Shown: positions 44,596 through 53,665 of the stretch, piece after piece | How the letters are laid out: each line of letters begins with the position of its first letter | Position numbering within the stretch: position 1 is the stretch's first letter | NCBI RefSeq assembly: GCF_002849855.1 | Contig: NZ_CP018617.1 | Coordinates: forward strand, 744,001 to 808,000 | Source: Vibrio azureus | GTDB lineage: Bacteria > Pseudomonadota > Gammaproteobacteria > Enterobacterales > Vibrionaceae | Length of the DNA: 64,000 nt | Direction of reading: 5' to 3' | Notes under the pieces: model-generated | Told to the model about the DNA's origin: nothing | Databases searched by the model: none | The model's input: the letters and a program-made list of their open reading frames with translations, nothing else | Translations under genes and position numbers: made by a program

Positions 44596-45195
44596 ATGTC
44601 AAAAAATGATGGTAGAAATACTAATGCATTCCAAGAAGTAATTTACTTTGCAAAGGTCTTTGATGTGAAAATACTCGATAGAGTAGAAGCGATAAAAGCG
44701 ATATGTAACAAAAAATTGCCGACGCTTAGCTTTAATGAACGAGAGTCAATTATTTTGGATTGGTGGGGAATTGATGAGGAAGATAATGAATTTTCTAGAC
44801 TCTCTGCTCAGTTAAAATGTCAGATATTAGAAAATGATGAATTACCAGAAGATTGTGAAAATCGTAAGTACGATGAGCTAATACTCGTTGCATTATTATC
44901 CGATTATGAGGGAGTCAGTAATAATTACATAGCTGAATCTATGGATATAATGGGTCTTGGACATTTTCGCGTAGAAGGTCAAGTGGAGAAGCTGGAAGTT
45001 TGTCCATGTTGCAATTACAGAACCTTGAAATCTAGAGGTAACTATGACATATGTCGGTTATGTAACTGGGAAGATAATGGACTGAACGATGACGAGAAGT
45101 ATAGCGGGCCTAACTATATGACACTGGGTGAAGCTCGTGAAAATTTCTTAAGAAACATGGGACAACTACCATCTAGCAAATGGGTCAAAGCTTAA
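44596..45195 (+). CDS. CPCC-family cysteine-rich protein
   Basis: 199 residues. The C-terminal Cys-rich CPCC domain is at about 138-185: VCPCCNYRTLKSRGNYDIC, RLCNWEDNGLND, and the typical SGPNYMTLGEARENF. Its cysteines probably bind zinc. The N-terminal 135 residues are helical and unassigned. CPCC proteins recur in toxin-immunity gene clusters. It lies 6 bp after the colicin-type immunity gene. Confidence 0.75.
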   Translation: MSKNDGRNTNAFQEVIYFAKVFDVKILDRVEAIKAICNKKLPTLSFNERESIILDWWGIDEEDNEFSRLSAQLKCQILENDELPEDCENRKYDELILVALLSDYEGVSNNYIAESMDIMGLGHFRVEGQVEKLEVCPCCNYRTLKSRGNYDICRLCNWEDNGLNDDEKYSGPNYMTLGEARENFLRNMGQLPSSKWVKA

Positions 45196-45257
45196 CTTTT
45201 AAGGCTTTGACTTAATGTTACATTTGGGCTGGAGTATCTTCGGTAGTTCTCGTTTAA

Positions 45258-45305
45258 GGAAGTATTACAGTGAATGCATTAAAAGTAATTAGACAATGGG
45301 ATTAA
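45258..45305 (+). pseudogene. Toxin-tail scar before an immunity gene
   Basis: A short open stretch GSITVNALKVIRQWD ends in a stop two bases before the next gene's ATG. It looks like the last residues of a lost toxin. It is too short to be sure alone; see the same pattern at 45607 and 61850. Confidence 0.35.
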
Positions 45306-45307
45306 CC

Positions 45308-45613
45308 ATGAACGACAAGGAATTACTGGCAAAACTAGAAACAGCCTATGAGGCATTCAGCGTTCCACTTAGAATGGGGGATGGTTTGAATACTCAATTA
45401 TTTTCAGACCTATATACTGCACTAGAGCAATGTTGTAAGTGTTGGAAAGATAAAGACAATATCCCTAAAAGAGCTGCTTCTATTTTTGTTGATACTTATT
45501 CTTCTATGGTATCTGCATCATATTTTTACGATGAAAAGAAAAGACAAGAAATAGATATGATAGCTGACGAACTGACTGACTTGATTAGAGCGTGCGTTGA
45601 ACCTAAGAAGTAA
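45308..45613 (+). CDS. Small hypothetical, probable immunity protein
   Basis: About 101 residues from the ATG at 45308; the upstream in-frame ATG at 45296 is inside the toxin-tail scar. An all-helical, acidic protein (LLAKLETAYEAFSVPL, FSDLYTALEQCCKCW). The family is not recognised. Confidence 0.55.
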   Translation: MNDKELLAKLETAYEAFSVPLRMGDGLNTQLFSDLYTALEQCCKCWKDKDNIPKRAASIFVDTYSSMVSASYFYDEKKRQEIDMIADELTDLIRACVEPKK

Positions 45614-45699
45614 ATAGTGCGTTTACGACTAGACAAGATTTTGTTAGAGCGCTTTCTGTTAGTGGTATCCCGATGGGAGAATGGATAAGAATTAGATGA
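45607..45699 (+). pseudogene. Toxin-tail scar before an immunity gene
   Basis: A 30-codon open stretch ending FVRALSVSGIPMGEWIRIR, whose TGA overlaps the ATG of the next gene in ATGA. Such overlap is typical of toxin-immunity pairs, so this is probably the 3' end of the cognate toxin gene. Confidence 0.5.
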
Positions 45700-46178
45700 G
45701 TAAAACTATTATTGGTTATATCAATTCACAGAAAAAAAATGAATTGATATCGTTAGAGAATGACATTCAGAGAGAAACCGCTTTTGGATTTAAGTTCAAG
45801 AACGGATTAAATCTGTATAATTATCCACAGATCGTGTTGTTACGTGATGATATTGTTCAATTCGTGATATCTGACTCAAGAGAGCTGAATACGGCAACAA
45901 TATTGCTCAATGAATATGACTACGATCCTGAAGATGAATCAGAAAGTGACTTTCAAAAGCGGTTTCCATCTTTGCTGAAAGATAGGATCTTTGAAATTAC
46001 AAAAATTATTAAATTTTTGCTAAATGTGGATTCTGTTCGAGAGCTGGGTTTCTCACTTAGCGACTGCGATGAGGTAGAGCAAGTAAAACACAGCTCAATA
46101 GAGTCATTTGAAAGTCTTGTTGTTGCTGATTGTATTAAAGACTGCCCTCCGAACACACTTTATGTTATAGATAAGTAA
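45696..46178 (+). CDS. Hypothetical, probable immunity protein
   Basis: 160 residues, cytoplasmic, acidic. Its start overlaps the toxin-tail scar by four bases. It contains NYPQIVLLRDDIVQFVISD and ESFESLVVADCIKD. The family is not recognised. Confidence 0.6.
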   Translation: MSKTIIGYINSQKKNELISLENDIQRETAFGFKFKNGLNLYNYPQIVLLRDDIVQFVISDSRELNTATILLNEYDYDPEDESESDFQKRFPSLLKDRIFEITKIIKFLLNVDSVRELGFSLSDCDEVEQVKHSSIESFESLVVADCIKDCPPNTLYVIDK

Positions 46179-46317
46179 AGAGTTCAATAATAATCGTATT
46201 ATCGGGTATTTTTAATGCGTTGCTTTTCATTACTGGGCTATCAAACTTGTACCAGTGTTAGTGCATAGGATTCAGCATCACCCAAGTAGTTAACACTTGT
46301 GTTAATACAACATTCAT

Positions 46318-46875
46318 TCACGACAGTTTAATTGGAATAAGTCCTAATTCGATATCATACAACCAAGGCGCCGGGGTTTTCGAATTGTAATAAGTTAACC
46401 TTTGTGAGGATGTTAATTTACTCTCAAGTCCTTCTGGGTAGTTAACACACACGTAAGGCTCTGGACACTCAATCATGACCCATTTTCTTTCGTTATAAAC
46501 AATCGTTTCAATGAACTCATCTAGATTTGAACCTAGAAAAGTGATTTCTCCATCAGAGTGATAGAAATTTCCATATTTATCTAAAAATAGATAGCCATCA
46601 ACCTCAGACATTGTACCAATTGGATATAGTTGAAAAGGAAGCATGACATCTTCAATAGTTTCCAAAATAGTTTCTTGTGCAATATCATGATCTTGGCGGG
46701 TCAGAAGTAAAGGCCTTTTGTATTTGCCAAAATTTAAAGTGAGGCCATATATATTCCTTAAAATATTCTTGATGATATCACTAATTGAATACGCTGAATA
46801 CTCTTCAGGTAATTCAACCTTACGATCACTACTCCAACCAATGGAGGTAAGATATTTTTTAGTTTTTTGTTGCAT
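46318..46875 (-). CDS. SUKH-3-type immunity protein, copy 1
   Basis: 185 residues. The SUKH-3 pattern is seen: an early GWSSDRKVELPEEY, then ILRNIYGLTL, and the later GYLFLDKYGNFYHSDGEI and GSNLDEFIETIV. It is strongly similar to the gene just upstream (46920-47519), so the two arose by tandem duplication and have since diverged in the middle. SUKH-3 proteins neutralise intracellular toxin domains; the target is unknown. Confidence 0.75.
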   Translation of the reverse strand: MQQKTKKYLTSIGWSSDRKVELPEEYSAYSISDIIKNILRNIYGLTLNFGKYKRPLLLTRQDHDIAQETILETIEDVMLPFQLYPIGTMSEVDGYLFLDKYGNFYHSDGEITFLGSNLDEFIETIVYNERKWVMIECPEPYVCVNYPEGLESKLTSSQRLTYYNSKTPAPWLYDIELGLIPIKLS

Positions 46876-46919
46876 TATCTATTACTCCATTTTTTACGGG
46901 CTTGGTGCAACAAGCCCAA

Positions 46920-47519
46920 TCACTTTGTCATTCTTAGAAGTGACTTGAATCGTTGCAAAAAACCTATATTCAGCGGAATAAGTCCTAATTCGATATCATA
47001 TAACCAAGGGGCTGGCTTTGTCGTACTAAAATAAGTGAGCCTTTGTGAGGGTGTTAATTTGTCCTCAACACCCTCTGTGTAGTTGGCACACATACAAGGC
47101 TCCGGGTACTCGATAACGACCCATTTTCTTTCGTTATAAACTATCGTTTCAATAAACTCATCTAGATTTGCACCTAGAAAAGAAATGTCTCCATCTGAGT
47201 GATAAAAGCTTCCATGTTTATCCAAAAATAGGTAACCAGGCATATCATCCATTGTACCAATTGGATATAGTTCAAAAGGAAGCTTAAATTCTTCAATCGT
47301 TTCTGATACAACTTTGTTTGCAGAAACGAAATTCTCACTCGTTAGAATTAAAGGTCTCTTATAACCACCTTTATCAATTAAAGTGAGGCCATATATATTT
47401 CTTAAAATATTCTTTATGATATCACTAATTGAATACGCTGAATACTCTTCAGGTAATTCAACCTTACGATCACTACTCCAACCAATGGAAGTTAAATACA
47501 CTTTACTCTTGTTTTGCAT
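46920..47519 (-). CDS. SUKH-3-type immunity protein, copy 2
   Basis: 199 residues. Same SUKH-3 layout as copy 1 with a longer C-terminus (a short basic extension RFKSLLRMTK). The first 50 residues of the two copies are almost identical, while the segment before the GYLFLD strand differs. That could reflect selection for different toxin variants. It is preceded by a tail scar on the minus strand. Confidence 0.75.
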   Translation of the reverse strand: MQNKSKVYLTSIGWSSDRKVELPEEYSAYSISDIIKNILRNIYGLTLIDKGGYKRPLILTSENFVSANKVVSETIEEFKLPFELYPIGTMDDMPGYLFLDKHGSFYHSDGDISFLGANLDEFIETIVYNERKWVVIEYPEPCMCANYTEGVEDKLTPSQRLTYFSTTKPAPWLYDIELGLIPLNIGFLQRFKSLLRMTK

Positions 47520-47522
47520 TAT

Positions 47523-47651
47523 CTACTTCTCTTCCTTCACATCCTCGATAACAACAAGAAAGCTGAGTGCCGTTCCAAATGACGCTATAGCTTCGGCTGC
47601 TTTTTCTCTAGATGCGACTATACATCGAATAAACGCCTCAAATAAAAAGAT
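47523..47651 (-). pseudogene. Toxin-tail scar before the SUKH-3 pair
   Basis: A 42-codon open stretch on the minus strand without a start. It reads FIRCIVASREKAAEAIASFG and ends at a TAG 3 bp before the SUKH-3 ATG. It is probably the end of a lost upstream gene. Confidence 0.4.
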
Positions 47652-47849
47652 TTAAAGCTTCATTATGAGTATTTGGCTAGTCAAAGTGACCTTTTGATTG
47701 GTCAAGTTACCTTTATATCTTGTTAGTAATGATAACCAATTTAAAGTATTGATATCATAATATATTTATTAGTCAGGTGACCATCTTACCTTAGCCATGA
47801 TTCATCAGCCATACCACTTATGTGATTAGTATTTAGGTAAAAATTGATT

Positions 47850-48977
47850 ATGCCCAATTCGAAACAGACTTTATCCATTGAATATTTTGGTGATCAAGAC
47901 GGAGTATTTTGGTGTTCCATTCTCGTTATCATTCTATCTGCTATATGGTGGAATGACGACTCGAAGGTATTTTATCAATGGTCGGTAGTTGGCTTAACTA
48001 CACTCTATACTTTTTCGTTTCACAACGTTTCTCCACGATTATGCCAGACCATTTCAGATACTGGAACGCATCTTCAAATTGAACAAAGACGCGAACTACC
48101 AATCATGGCGAGTGTGTTGTTTGTCATCATTGCATACAACAGCTGGAATCTGAATGAGTTTTCACCAGTTTGGGGCTCTTTTTGCGCTTTATTACTCACG
48201 TCGGTTTTACTTCGACCTTTCGTCTTAAATACCATCACTCTGGATAAAACCAAGACCTACGGCTTTTTTGTTGAGAAAGGTATACACCCTAATGACGATA
48301 ATGAATATACGTTGCTTGAATGTAATGAAGGGCAATGGAAACGTCTTGGTATTATGTATAGTTCACTTTCTCTTAAAGAAGCAAAGTATTGGCTAGTAAA
48401 GCAGGGCGTCAAAACGCTTCACGGCGAGTGCATACAAAAAGGTAACATTTTTTCTAACCTTCGGGCCGCCGCGTTTTATATCTTCCTTGCCTATTTAGTA
48501 CTGCATTATTTACCGCAAATAACTAGGTATATTTTCCCGGTAGGCTTTGATGAAGTGAAAGGCCTTACAGTATACCGTACAAAGTCGGAACAGGATGTGG
48601 CTGTTTGGATTTCCTTCTTGTTAGGAGCTATCCCCTCTGCCTTTTTTTTTCTCATAGAAGCGTTCATTTGTCTGAGATTAGTGTCGCTGGGTGGGCGGCA
48701 GCTCATTCTATTTCTAAATAAGCAAGTTATTTTGACCAATGGTAGCGGTAGAAGAGGTACGAACAAATCGCTGAGTTTTACAACTATTCAAAGTATTATT
48801 ATTTGCCCAAACAAAGAGGGTAAAGAGAATACTGACATCGATGAAAGGGTCAAACTCACCGATGTAAAAGGTGAGTTAGTGTCACTCTCTGAATGGCATT
48901 TTGGTGCTAGAGAAGTATTAAACCATCTAGCGACTCTAGGTGTGCCCGTAATCAATGAAGAGAACAAAGCGCCGTAG
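47850..48977 (+). CDS. Multi-span membrane protein, unknown
   Basis: About 375 residues from the ATG at 47850. About six hydrophobic helices (around residues 20-60, 85-125, 205-225, 255-285), then a soluble C-terminus (SLSFTTIQSIIICPN ... GELVSLSEWHFGAREV) resembling a membrane-linked PH-like end. The family is not recognised. It could be an immunity protein against a membrane-acting toxin. Confidence 0.6.
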   Translation: MPNSKQTLSIEYFGDQDGVFWCSILVIILSAIWWNDDSKVFYQWSVVGLTTLYTFSFHNVSPRLCQTISDTGTHLQIEQRRELPIMASVLFVIIAYNSWNLNEFSPVWGSFCALLLTSVLLRPFVLNTITLDKTKTYGFFVEKGIHPNDDNEYTLLECNEGQWKRLGIMYSSLSLKEAKYWLVKQGVKTLHGECIQKGNIFSNLRAAAFYIFLAYLVLHYLPQITRYIFPVGFDEVKGLTVYRTKSEQDVAVWISFLLGAIPSAFFFLIEAFICLRLVSLGGRQLILFLNKQVILTNGSGRRGTNKSLSFTTIQSIIICPNKEGKENTDIDERVKLTDVKGELVSLSEWHFGAREVLNHLATLGVPVINEENKAP

Positions 48978-48992
48978 GTGATTCATTCCTGA

Positions 48993-49346
48993 ATGTGCAA
49001 TCGAGACTTTATCATAGACATAGATTATTCAGCTGGTTATGAGGAGATAGAAAAATCCATTTCTTCATTTCCATTAAGTGTTGACGTAAGAGTGAGTGAC
49101 TCTGGAGATAAGTACATTCATCAAAATAAAGTGTCTACAGTCGCGGGGATATTACTTGAGGAGACCGATGGCTTCATTCAAAGCTACTCAACATCGAGCT
49201 TACTATCTGAGACTAAAACAGATGAACTGCTTTTAAAGTTCTCAGAGTTTTTTAAGCAAGCCAAAATACCCCACAAAATTATCGAAATCTTGCATGATTT
49301 AGACTTTGATGAAGAGATAATTAGCTATAAATGGGAACACGCATAA
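48993..49346 (+). CDS. Small hypothetical, probable immunity protein
   Basis: 117 residues, acidic and cytoplasmic, 15 bp after the membrane protein gene. It contains VDVRVSDSGDKYIHQNK and FFKQAKIPHKIIEILHD. No family recognised. Confidence 0.5.
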   Translation: MCNRDFIIDIDYSAGYEEIEKSISSFPLSVDVRVSDSGDKYIHQNKVSTVAGILLEETDGFIQSYSTSSLLSETKTDELLLKFSEFFKQAKIPHKIIEILHDLDFDEEIISYKWEHA

Positions 49347-49466
49347 CAAAATTATTAACCTATTGATTCTAAATTGAAATACGATTGAAAAGGCTGCATA
49401 ATGTGAGTAGGAAAAGCCGCTAAAAGTTGTATAGAAAGCGTTATCGGATATGAGGTAGTTGATAGT

Positions 49467-49853
49467 ATGGAAAGTCATGCAGTTAAAGAAATAATTGAAG
49501 CAGAAGAGAAGTTAAAAACTGCAATGCTCAATTCAGATACAATTGCCTTTCAAGACTTATTATCTGATGACTTGGTATTTATTAATCACCTTGGTCATCG
49601 AACTTCCAAACAAGACGATATAGCACTGCATAGTTCAGGCTTACTAGTTATTAAGTCGATTCGATACCATGATTTTCAAGTCGTCCCTCAGAAGAATGTC
49701 GTTTTGGTTTACGTAAACGCGGAGATTAAGGGTAGTTATAATGGGGCTTTAGCAAACGGTGAGTTTGCCTTCTCTCGTGTTTGGACAAAGTGTAAGGGCA
49801 ACTGGCAGGTTATCTCTGCGCACTCAACAGTTATCACAAAAACGAACTGTTAA
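49467..49853 (+). CDS. NTF2-like (DUF4440) protein
   Basis: 128 residues of the SnoaL/NTF2-like cone fold: an N-terminal helix EIIEAEEKLKTAM, then LLSDDLVFINHLGHRTSKQD, and the late strand pair FAFSRVWTKCKGNWQVISAH. These proteins bind small molecules or act as immunity or accessory proteins; the substrate is not evident. The frame extends upstream of the ATG, perhaps another scar. Confidence 0.75.
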   Translation: MESHAVKEIIEAEEKLKTAMLNSDTIAFQDLLSDDLVFINHLGHRTSKQDDIALHSSGLLVIKSIRYHDFQVVPQKNVVLVYVNAEIKGSYNGALANGEFAFSRVWTKCKGNWQVISAHSTVITKTNC

Positions 49854-49863
49854 AGAGGGATTT

Positions 49864-50058
49864 ATGTACCTAGATGGATCAACAGGTGTACATCAATCTC
49901 TTCAATTAACCTTCGGCCGAACCTTTCCCTTATCTGAGCCAATTCAATTTCTATAACGCAAGGGCAACAACTTTACAGCGTCTATCTCGCTTACATTTGG
50001 ACGAGAACTGAATGAGAGCTTTCTTCGAGCGTTACAGACAGTACGGATTGACCTTTAA
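49864..50058 (+). pseudogene. Unknown gene scrap with an in-frame stop
   Basis: ATG 49864 opens a frame with a TAA at 49954-49956, and coding-like sequence continues to 50058. Two related strands are visible, LQLTFGRTF and ISLTFGREL. It is probably the decayed end of a gene whose product had a repeated beta motif. Confidence 0.35.
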
Positions 50059-50123
50059 AACGTACCGAAATTAAGCCCCGCAAGGTAGGGATGTACGATG
50101 ACAGACTTGAGGATGTTTTTTAA

Positions 50124-51149
50124 ATGAGTATATTTTCAATACAGTTACCCATGTTTAGAGGGACTCCTTTTTCGTATTACTGGCCTAGCCTCCGTAAAGA
50201 AGTACAAATCGTAAAAGAAGAAGACCCTATGGAACCTTTTATGTCTGTGAACGATGATGTGCTTACATTGCGGTCTGGCTTTCATATAAGGCGAATATCC
50301 GTGATAATCCCCTTAGCCTTATTATTTACTGCAGTGTCTATTTTATATCTAAAAGACCGTTCAATATTTTTTGAAAATAAAAAGAAGTATGCTGCCAATG
50401 AGATTAAGTTGATTAAGAAGGATATTGAAGAGATGCGTTCCCTAGTAGTATCTTTTGAAAAAAAAGGGAATATAGGAAAAGCTGAGTGGTATAAAAATCT
50501 AATAAAGAAGGATGAAAAAAAATTAGAAGGCTTAAACGTATATATCAATAAAAAAGGTACGGTGAATATATTTACTCATATGGAAGCTCTAGCTATTATT
50601 GATGATGATGAGCTTAGAACATTTAAAATTTATCTATTCATGGATTGTATAATCTTAATTATAACCTTGTTATTTTGGATTCTTCTTATCTTTAAGCCTC
50701 GCGATGCTGAAATATATTTTGATCGGCAGAGGCAAATCGTTTATACCTGGCGTTCTGGTCGAGTAGGGGCTGCTGCTTTTGATAAAGTAGGTTTAAGAAC
50801 TAATAATACGGGATTGTGTATCATTCTGAACTTTGAAACAAAAAAACGTGATGGTTATACTCCCAAATCAACTCCAGCTATCAGTATCGATAAACTTGTT
50901 GGTCATGTATCGAGAGACTATATCTATACACTAGGTCAGATACTAGCATTTATGGATAATGGTAAGGAGGCGTTAATTACAGGCGACTCATTCCATAGGC
51001 CGCAAGAAAAGTTTTTCCTTCGTGACTATCAGAAACCGGAAAACTTGGAACAGCGAATAGAAGCTGCGCTTAAAGACGGAGATAGGTTTATGGAACGTTA
51101 CCAGACACGAACGGTTCGTGGTTTTCACGATTTGTCGATTAAGAAGTAA
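50124..51149 (+). CDS. DUF6708-like membrane protein, copy 1
   Basis: 341 residues. There are two membrane helices (about 55-73 and 172-192) with a coiled-coil-like hairpin between them. The soluble C-terminus DAEIYFDRQRQIVYTWRSGR and FDKVGLRTNNTGLCIILNF fits the DUF6708 pattern seen near type VI secretion effectors. It is probably an inner-membrane immunity or accessory protein. The first 160 coding bases are repeated at 51440. Confidence 0.65.
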   Translation: MSIFSIQLPMFRGTPFSYYWPSLRKEVQIVKEEDPMEPFMSVNDDVLTLRSGFHIRRISVIIPLALLFTAVSILYLKDRSIFFENKKKYAANEIKLIKKDIEEMRSLVVSFEKKGNIGKAEWYKNLIKKDEKKLEGLNVYINKKGTVNIFTHMEALAIIDDDELRTFKIYLFMDCIILIITLLFWILLIFKPRDAEIYFDRQRQIVYTWRSGRVGAAAFDKVGLRTNNTGLCIILNFETKKRDGYTPKSTPAISIDKLVGHVSRDYIYTLGQILAFMDNGKEALITGDSFHRPQEKFFLRDYQKPENLEQRIEAALKDGDRFMERYQTRTVRGFHDLSIKK

Positions 51150-51165
51150 TGGTTGTTCTTTAATA

Positions 51166-51360
51166 GCTTTTGCAAAAGGTGTTATTTTAGAGGCGACCAT
51201 TGTGCCGCCTCATTCTAACCTGCCTACTAAGAAAGAAATTGACCATATAGGAGCTTTGAAAGTTTACCTTGGTATGATTGACGGCAAAATTGTTAAAGCG
51301 AATCTATATGGATTTTCCATATTAAAACTTATCCATGAGCATTTAGTTTTAGATTTTTGA
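51166..51360 (+). pseudogene. Gene 3' remnant, unknown
   Basis: A 64-codon stretch without its own start: FAKGVILEATIVPPHSNLP, then IGALKVYLGMIDG. It ends at a TGA before the second DUF6708-like copy. It is probably a scrap of the gene that originally lay between the two copies. Confidence 0.4.
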
Positions 51361-51439
51361 AATAAAAAGTAATGGTACGATAGGAATGAATGATAACAAA
51401 TATGAAATAATTGATAACCTATTAGAGGTGCTCTTGTAA

Positions 51440-52009
51440 ATGAGTATATTTTCAATACAGTTACCCATGTTTAGAGGGACTCCTTTTTCGTATTACTGGC
51501 CTAGCCTCCGTAAAGAAGTACAAATCGTAAAAGAAGAAGACCTTATGGAACCTTTTATGTCTGTGAACGATGATGTGCTTACTTTGCGTACAGGGTTTCA
51601 TAGGCGTCGACTATTTGCTTTGATGCCATTTGTTATATTATTTACTGCAGCGTCCATCTTTGCGATGATCCATTACCCTCCTTCTTTTGGTTATCTTAAA
51701 GAATATGCTATTGGTTCGATTCAATTCCGCAAAAAAAATATTGAGAAAGCGACTATATATGCAGAGGATGCAAGAAAAAATGGAAACATTGAAGAGTATA
51801 ATACTTTTAAGGGGTATATTGAAGATGACTTAAAAGAAATTGAAGTCTTGGAAATTTATGCCAAAAAGCAAGGTTCAGTCACGATTTTTACTCATCTGGA
51901 AGCGTTAGCCGCTAGCGATGATGGCAGCTTAGGGGATGTTATTGATGGGGTATTTTCACTTCTCGAACTATATTTGACTACCTTATTACTTTGGTTCTTT
52001 CTTCTTTAG
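51440..52009 (+). pseudogene. DUF6708-like membrane protein, copy 2, truncated by an IS
   Basis: The first about 50 residues are identical to copy 1 except for one or two changes; the next 130 diverge but keep the helix-coil-helix layout. The reading frame stops where an IS3-type transposase fragment begins, so the whole cytoplasmic C-terminus is lost. It is unlikely to work. Confidence 0.75.
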
Positions 52010-52745
52010 CAATATTTAAGCAAAGTCGAAATAGCTTAGGTTATCGGGAATTGCGTAAGCGGTTGTGCAATGAGGGCTTTACTATCAGTGATTATGGTAC
52101 ACAAAAGTTGATGGACAAGCTGGGTTTAGTGGTTACACAGCGTGTGGCATACAAGGTCACAACTAAGCGTAAACACAGTGATGCAGTGGCTGACAACCTG
52201 CTGAACCAGAATTTTAACCCTGTTGCTCCTAACCAAGTGTGGGCAGGAGATGTAACCTATTTGAAAACAGGAGAAGGTTGGATGTATCTGGCCATCGTGA
52301 TGGACTTGTATTCTAGGCGAATTGCCGGCTGGCACATAGATAAACGTATGACCACTGATTTAGTCAGCAAAGCCATGATGAAAGCCTATAACTTGCGCCA
52401 ACCACCTAAAGGTTTGGTATTTCATTCAGACAGAGGCTCACAATATACCAGCAAACGTTATCGTAATCTGCTGACGAGTTACGGCATCAGAGCCAGTATG
52501 GGCGATGTTGGTGCTTGTTGGGATAACGCTGTAGTAGAAAGGTTCTTCGGTAGTCTAAAGCACGATTGGTTACTCAAGGTGCCCCAACTAACCAGAGAAC
52601 ACATGAGAAATGATGTCGCAACTTATATGCAATATTACAATTTAGATCGGCTTAATACTGCTAACAACAATATGTCGCTAATTAACTATGAAGTTTCTTT
52701 TAGAAAAGTGTCCTGAAAAACTTGAGCAGAACATTGAAAGAATGT
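52010..52745 (+). pseudogene. IS3-family transposase OrfB, 5'-truncated
   Basis: About 235 residues of a DDE transposase. The HTH_21 part begins mid-way (SRNSLGYRELRKRL). The rve core is complete, with Asp in WAGDVTYLKTG, Asp in FHSDRGSQYTS, and Glu in VERFFGSLKHDW. OrfA and the 5' end are missing. The right terminal sequence follows the stop (cctgaaaaacttgagcagaa). It belongs to a different IS3 subgroup from the element at 8130. Confidence 0.82.
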
Positions 52746-52847
52746 ATTAGTATCTAGACAATTTGAATATTACGACAACTGAGTCGATATGAAGTTGACA
52801 CACTTACGTCTATTCATTGTTCTGTGAGTATAAGTTATCAAAAAGTA

Positions 52848-52874
52848 ATGCCGTCACTTGAACGGCATTTTTGT
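52848..52874. terminator. Bidirectional intrinsic terminator
   Basis: atgccgt - cacttga - acggcat followed by ttttg on the plus strand and by a T-rich run on the minus strand. It separates the immunity island from the minus-strand secreted protein gene. Confidence 0.8.
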
Positions 52875-52883
52875 ATTGATAAT

Positions 52884-53324
52884 CTAGCTCTTAGTTTTCT
52901 CGAACCAGTAACTGTCCATTTGAGGTATCCAGTTTCGGTTTTTATCTTTTGGTAAGACGCCAGCCCATAGTAAATTCAGCTGCCTATTAAAAGTTCCAAT
53001 AGAGTGCCCACCTTGCGCACCTTCAAATGATAATACCATTGGGCCTTTATTACTGACTCCTGCTTGTCCCTCATGGCAGTAGATTTTCGAGGTATGTTCT
53101 ACATCAGGCGTTAATGAGTAGCTCATAGTTAACGTTGTGCAGTCTGTACCACAAGAGCCAGGTTGGGGGGCTGTAACATACATTATTAAACTAGAAGAGT
53201 TTATAGCAGTCCATTGCCCTGAAAGGTATGAACAATCAATAGGTTGCGTTTGATTTGCGTATATATTTTTAGAAGCAAGAAGACATAAAGATACAAGGAG
53301 GCATTTATTCATTAGAAAAACCAT
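52884..53324 (-). CDS. Secreted protein, unknown
   Basis: 146 residues, or 142 from the second ATG at 53312. A signal peptide (MNKCLLVSLCLLAS..NIYA) is followed by a small domain with several Cys (DCSYLSGQW, GSCGTDC, KIYCHEG) that may form disulfides. The family is not recognised. It is probably periplasmic or extracellular. Confidence 0.65.
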   Translation of the reverse strand: MVFLMNKCLLVSLCLLASKNIYANQTQPIDCSYLSGQWTAINSSSLIMYVTAPQPGSCGTDCTTLTMSYSLTPDVEHTSKIYCHEGQAGVSNKGPMVLSFEGAQGGHSIGTFNRQLNLLWAGVLPKDKNRNWIPQMDSYWFEKTKS

Positions 53325-53665
53325 GAGATATAAAATATAGGCTTGTAATATGTCACATTGAAGTATTAATTGATAGCGTATATGTCTAATACTTTATGAT
53401 CCCGTAAGTTAAAATAGGTTCTTCTGGATCCTACAGATTTGCAAACGCGGGTACTGTTCGTGAAATAAAAATTTTTCGGGGTATATGGCCACCACCACCT
53501 CTAAAGAGATTTATGAGGTAATTAATAGAAATCTAGTTTAGCGTGACGCTGCATGAACTTTATTTGCTCAATAAGCCCTAATACTTCGATGAAAATTAGG
53601 GCTTACAGATCCACCATGAGCTCCCTTGTGTGTATATTTTAGGAGTTAATTATTGGATGCCACAT
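53325..53665. other. Intergenic region with a strong hairpin
   Basis: About 340 bp between two minus-strand genes. A perfect 10-bp stem (aagccctaat 53573-53582 with attagggctt 53595-53604, 12-base loop) probably ends the transcript of the upstream 633-residue gene. Nothing else recognised. Confidence 0.5.

Noticed and set aside
35523..52009. The array of small genes as an integron cassette array
   Set aside because: I looked for attC/VCR-like palindromes between genes and saw none, and spacing is irregular with many overlaps. Toxin-immunity recombination explains it better.
53573..53604. Perfect hairpin as a small RNA gene
   Set aside because: It lies just downstream of a minus-strand gene and fits a transcript end. 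No promoter for a separate RNA was seen.
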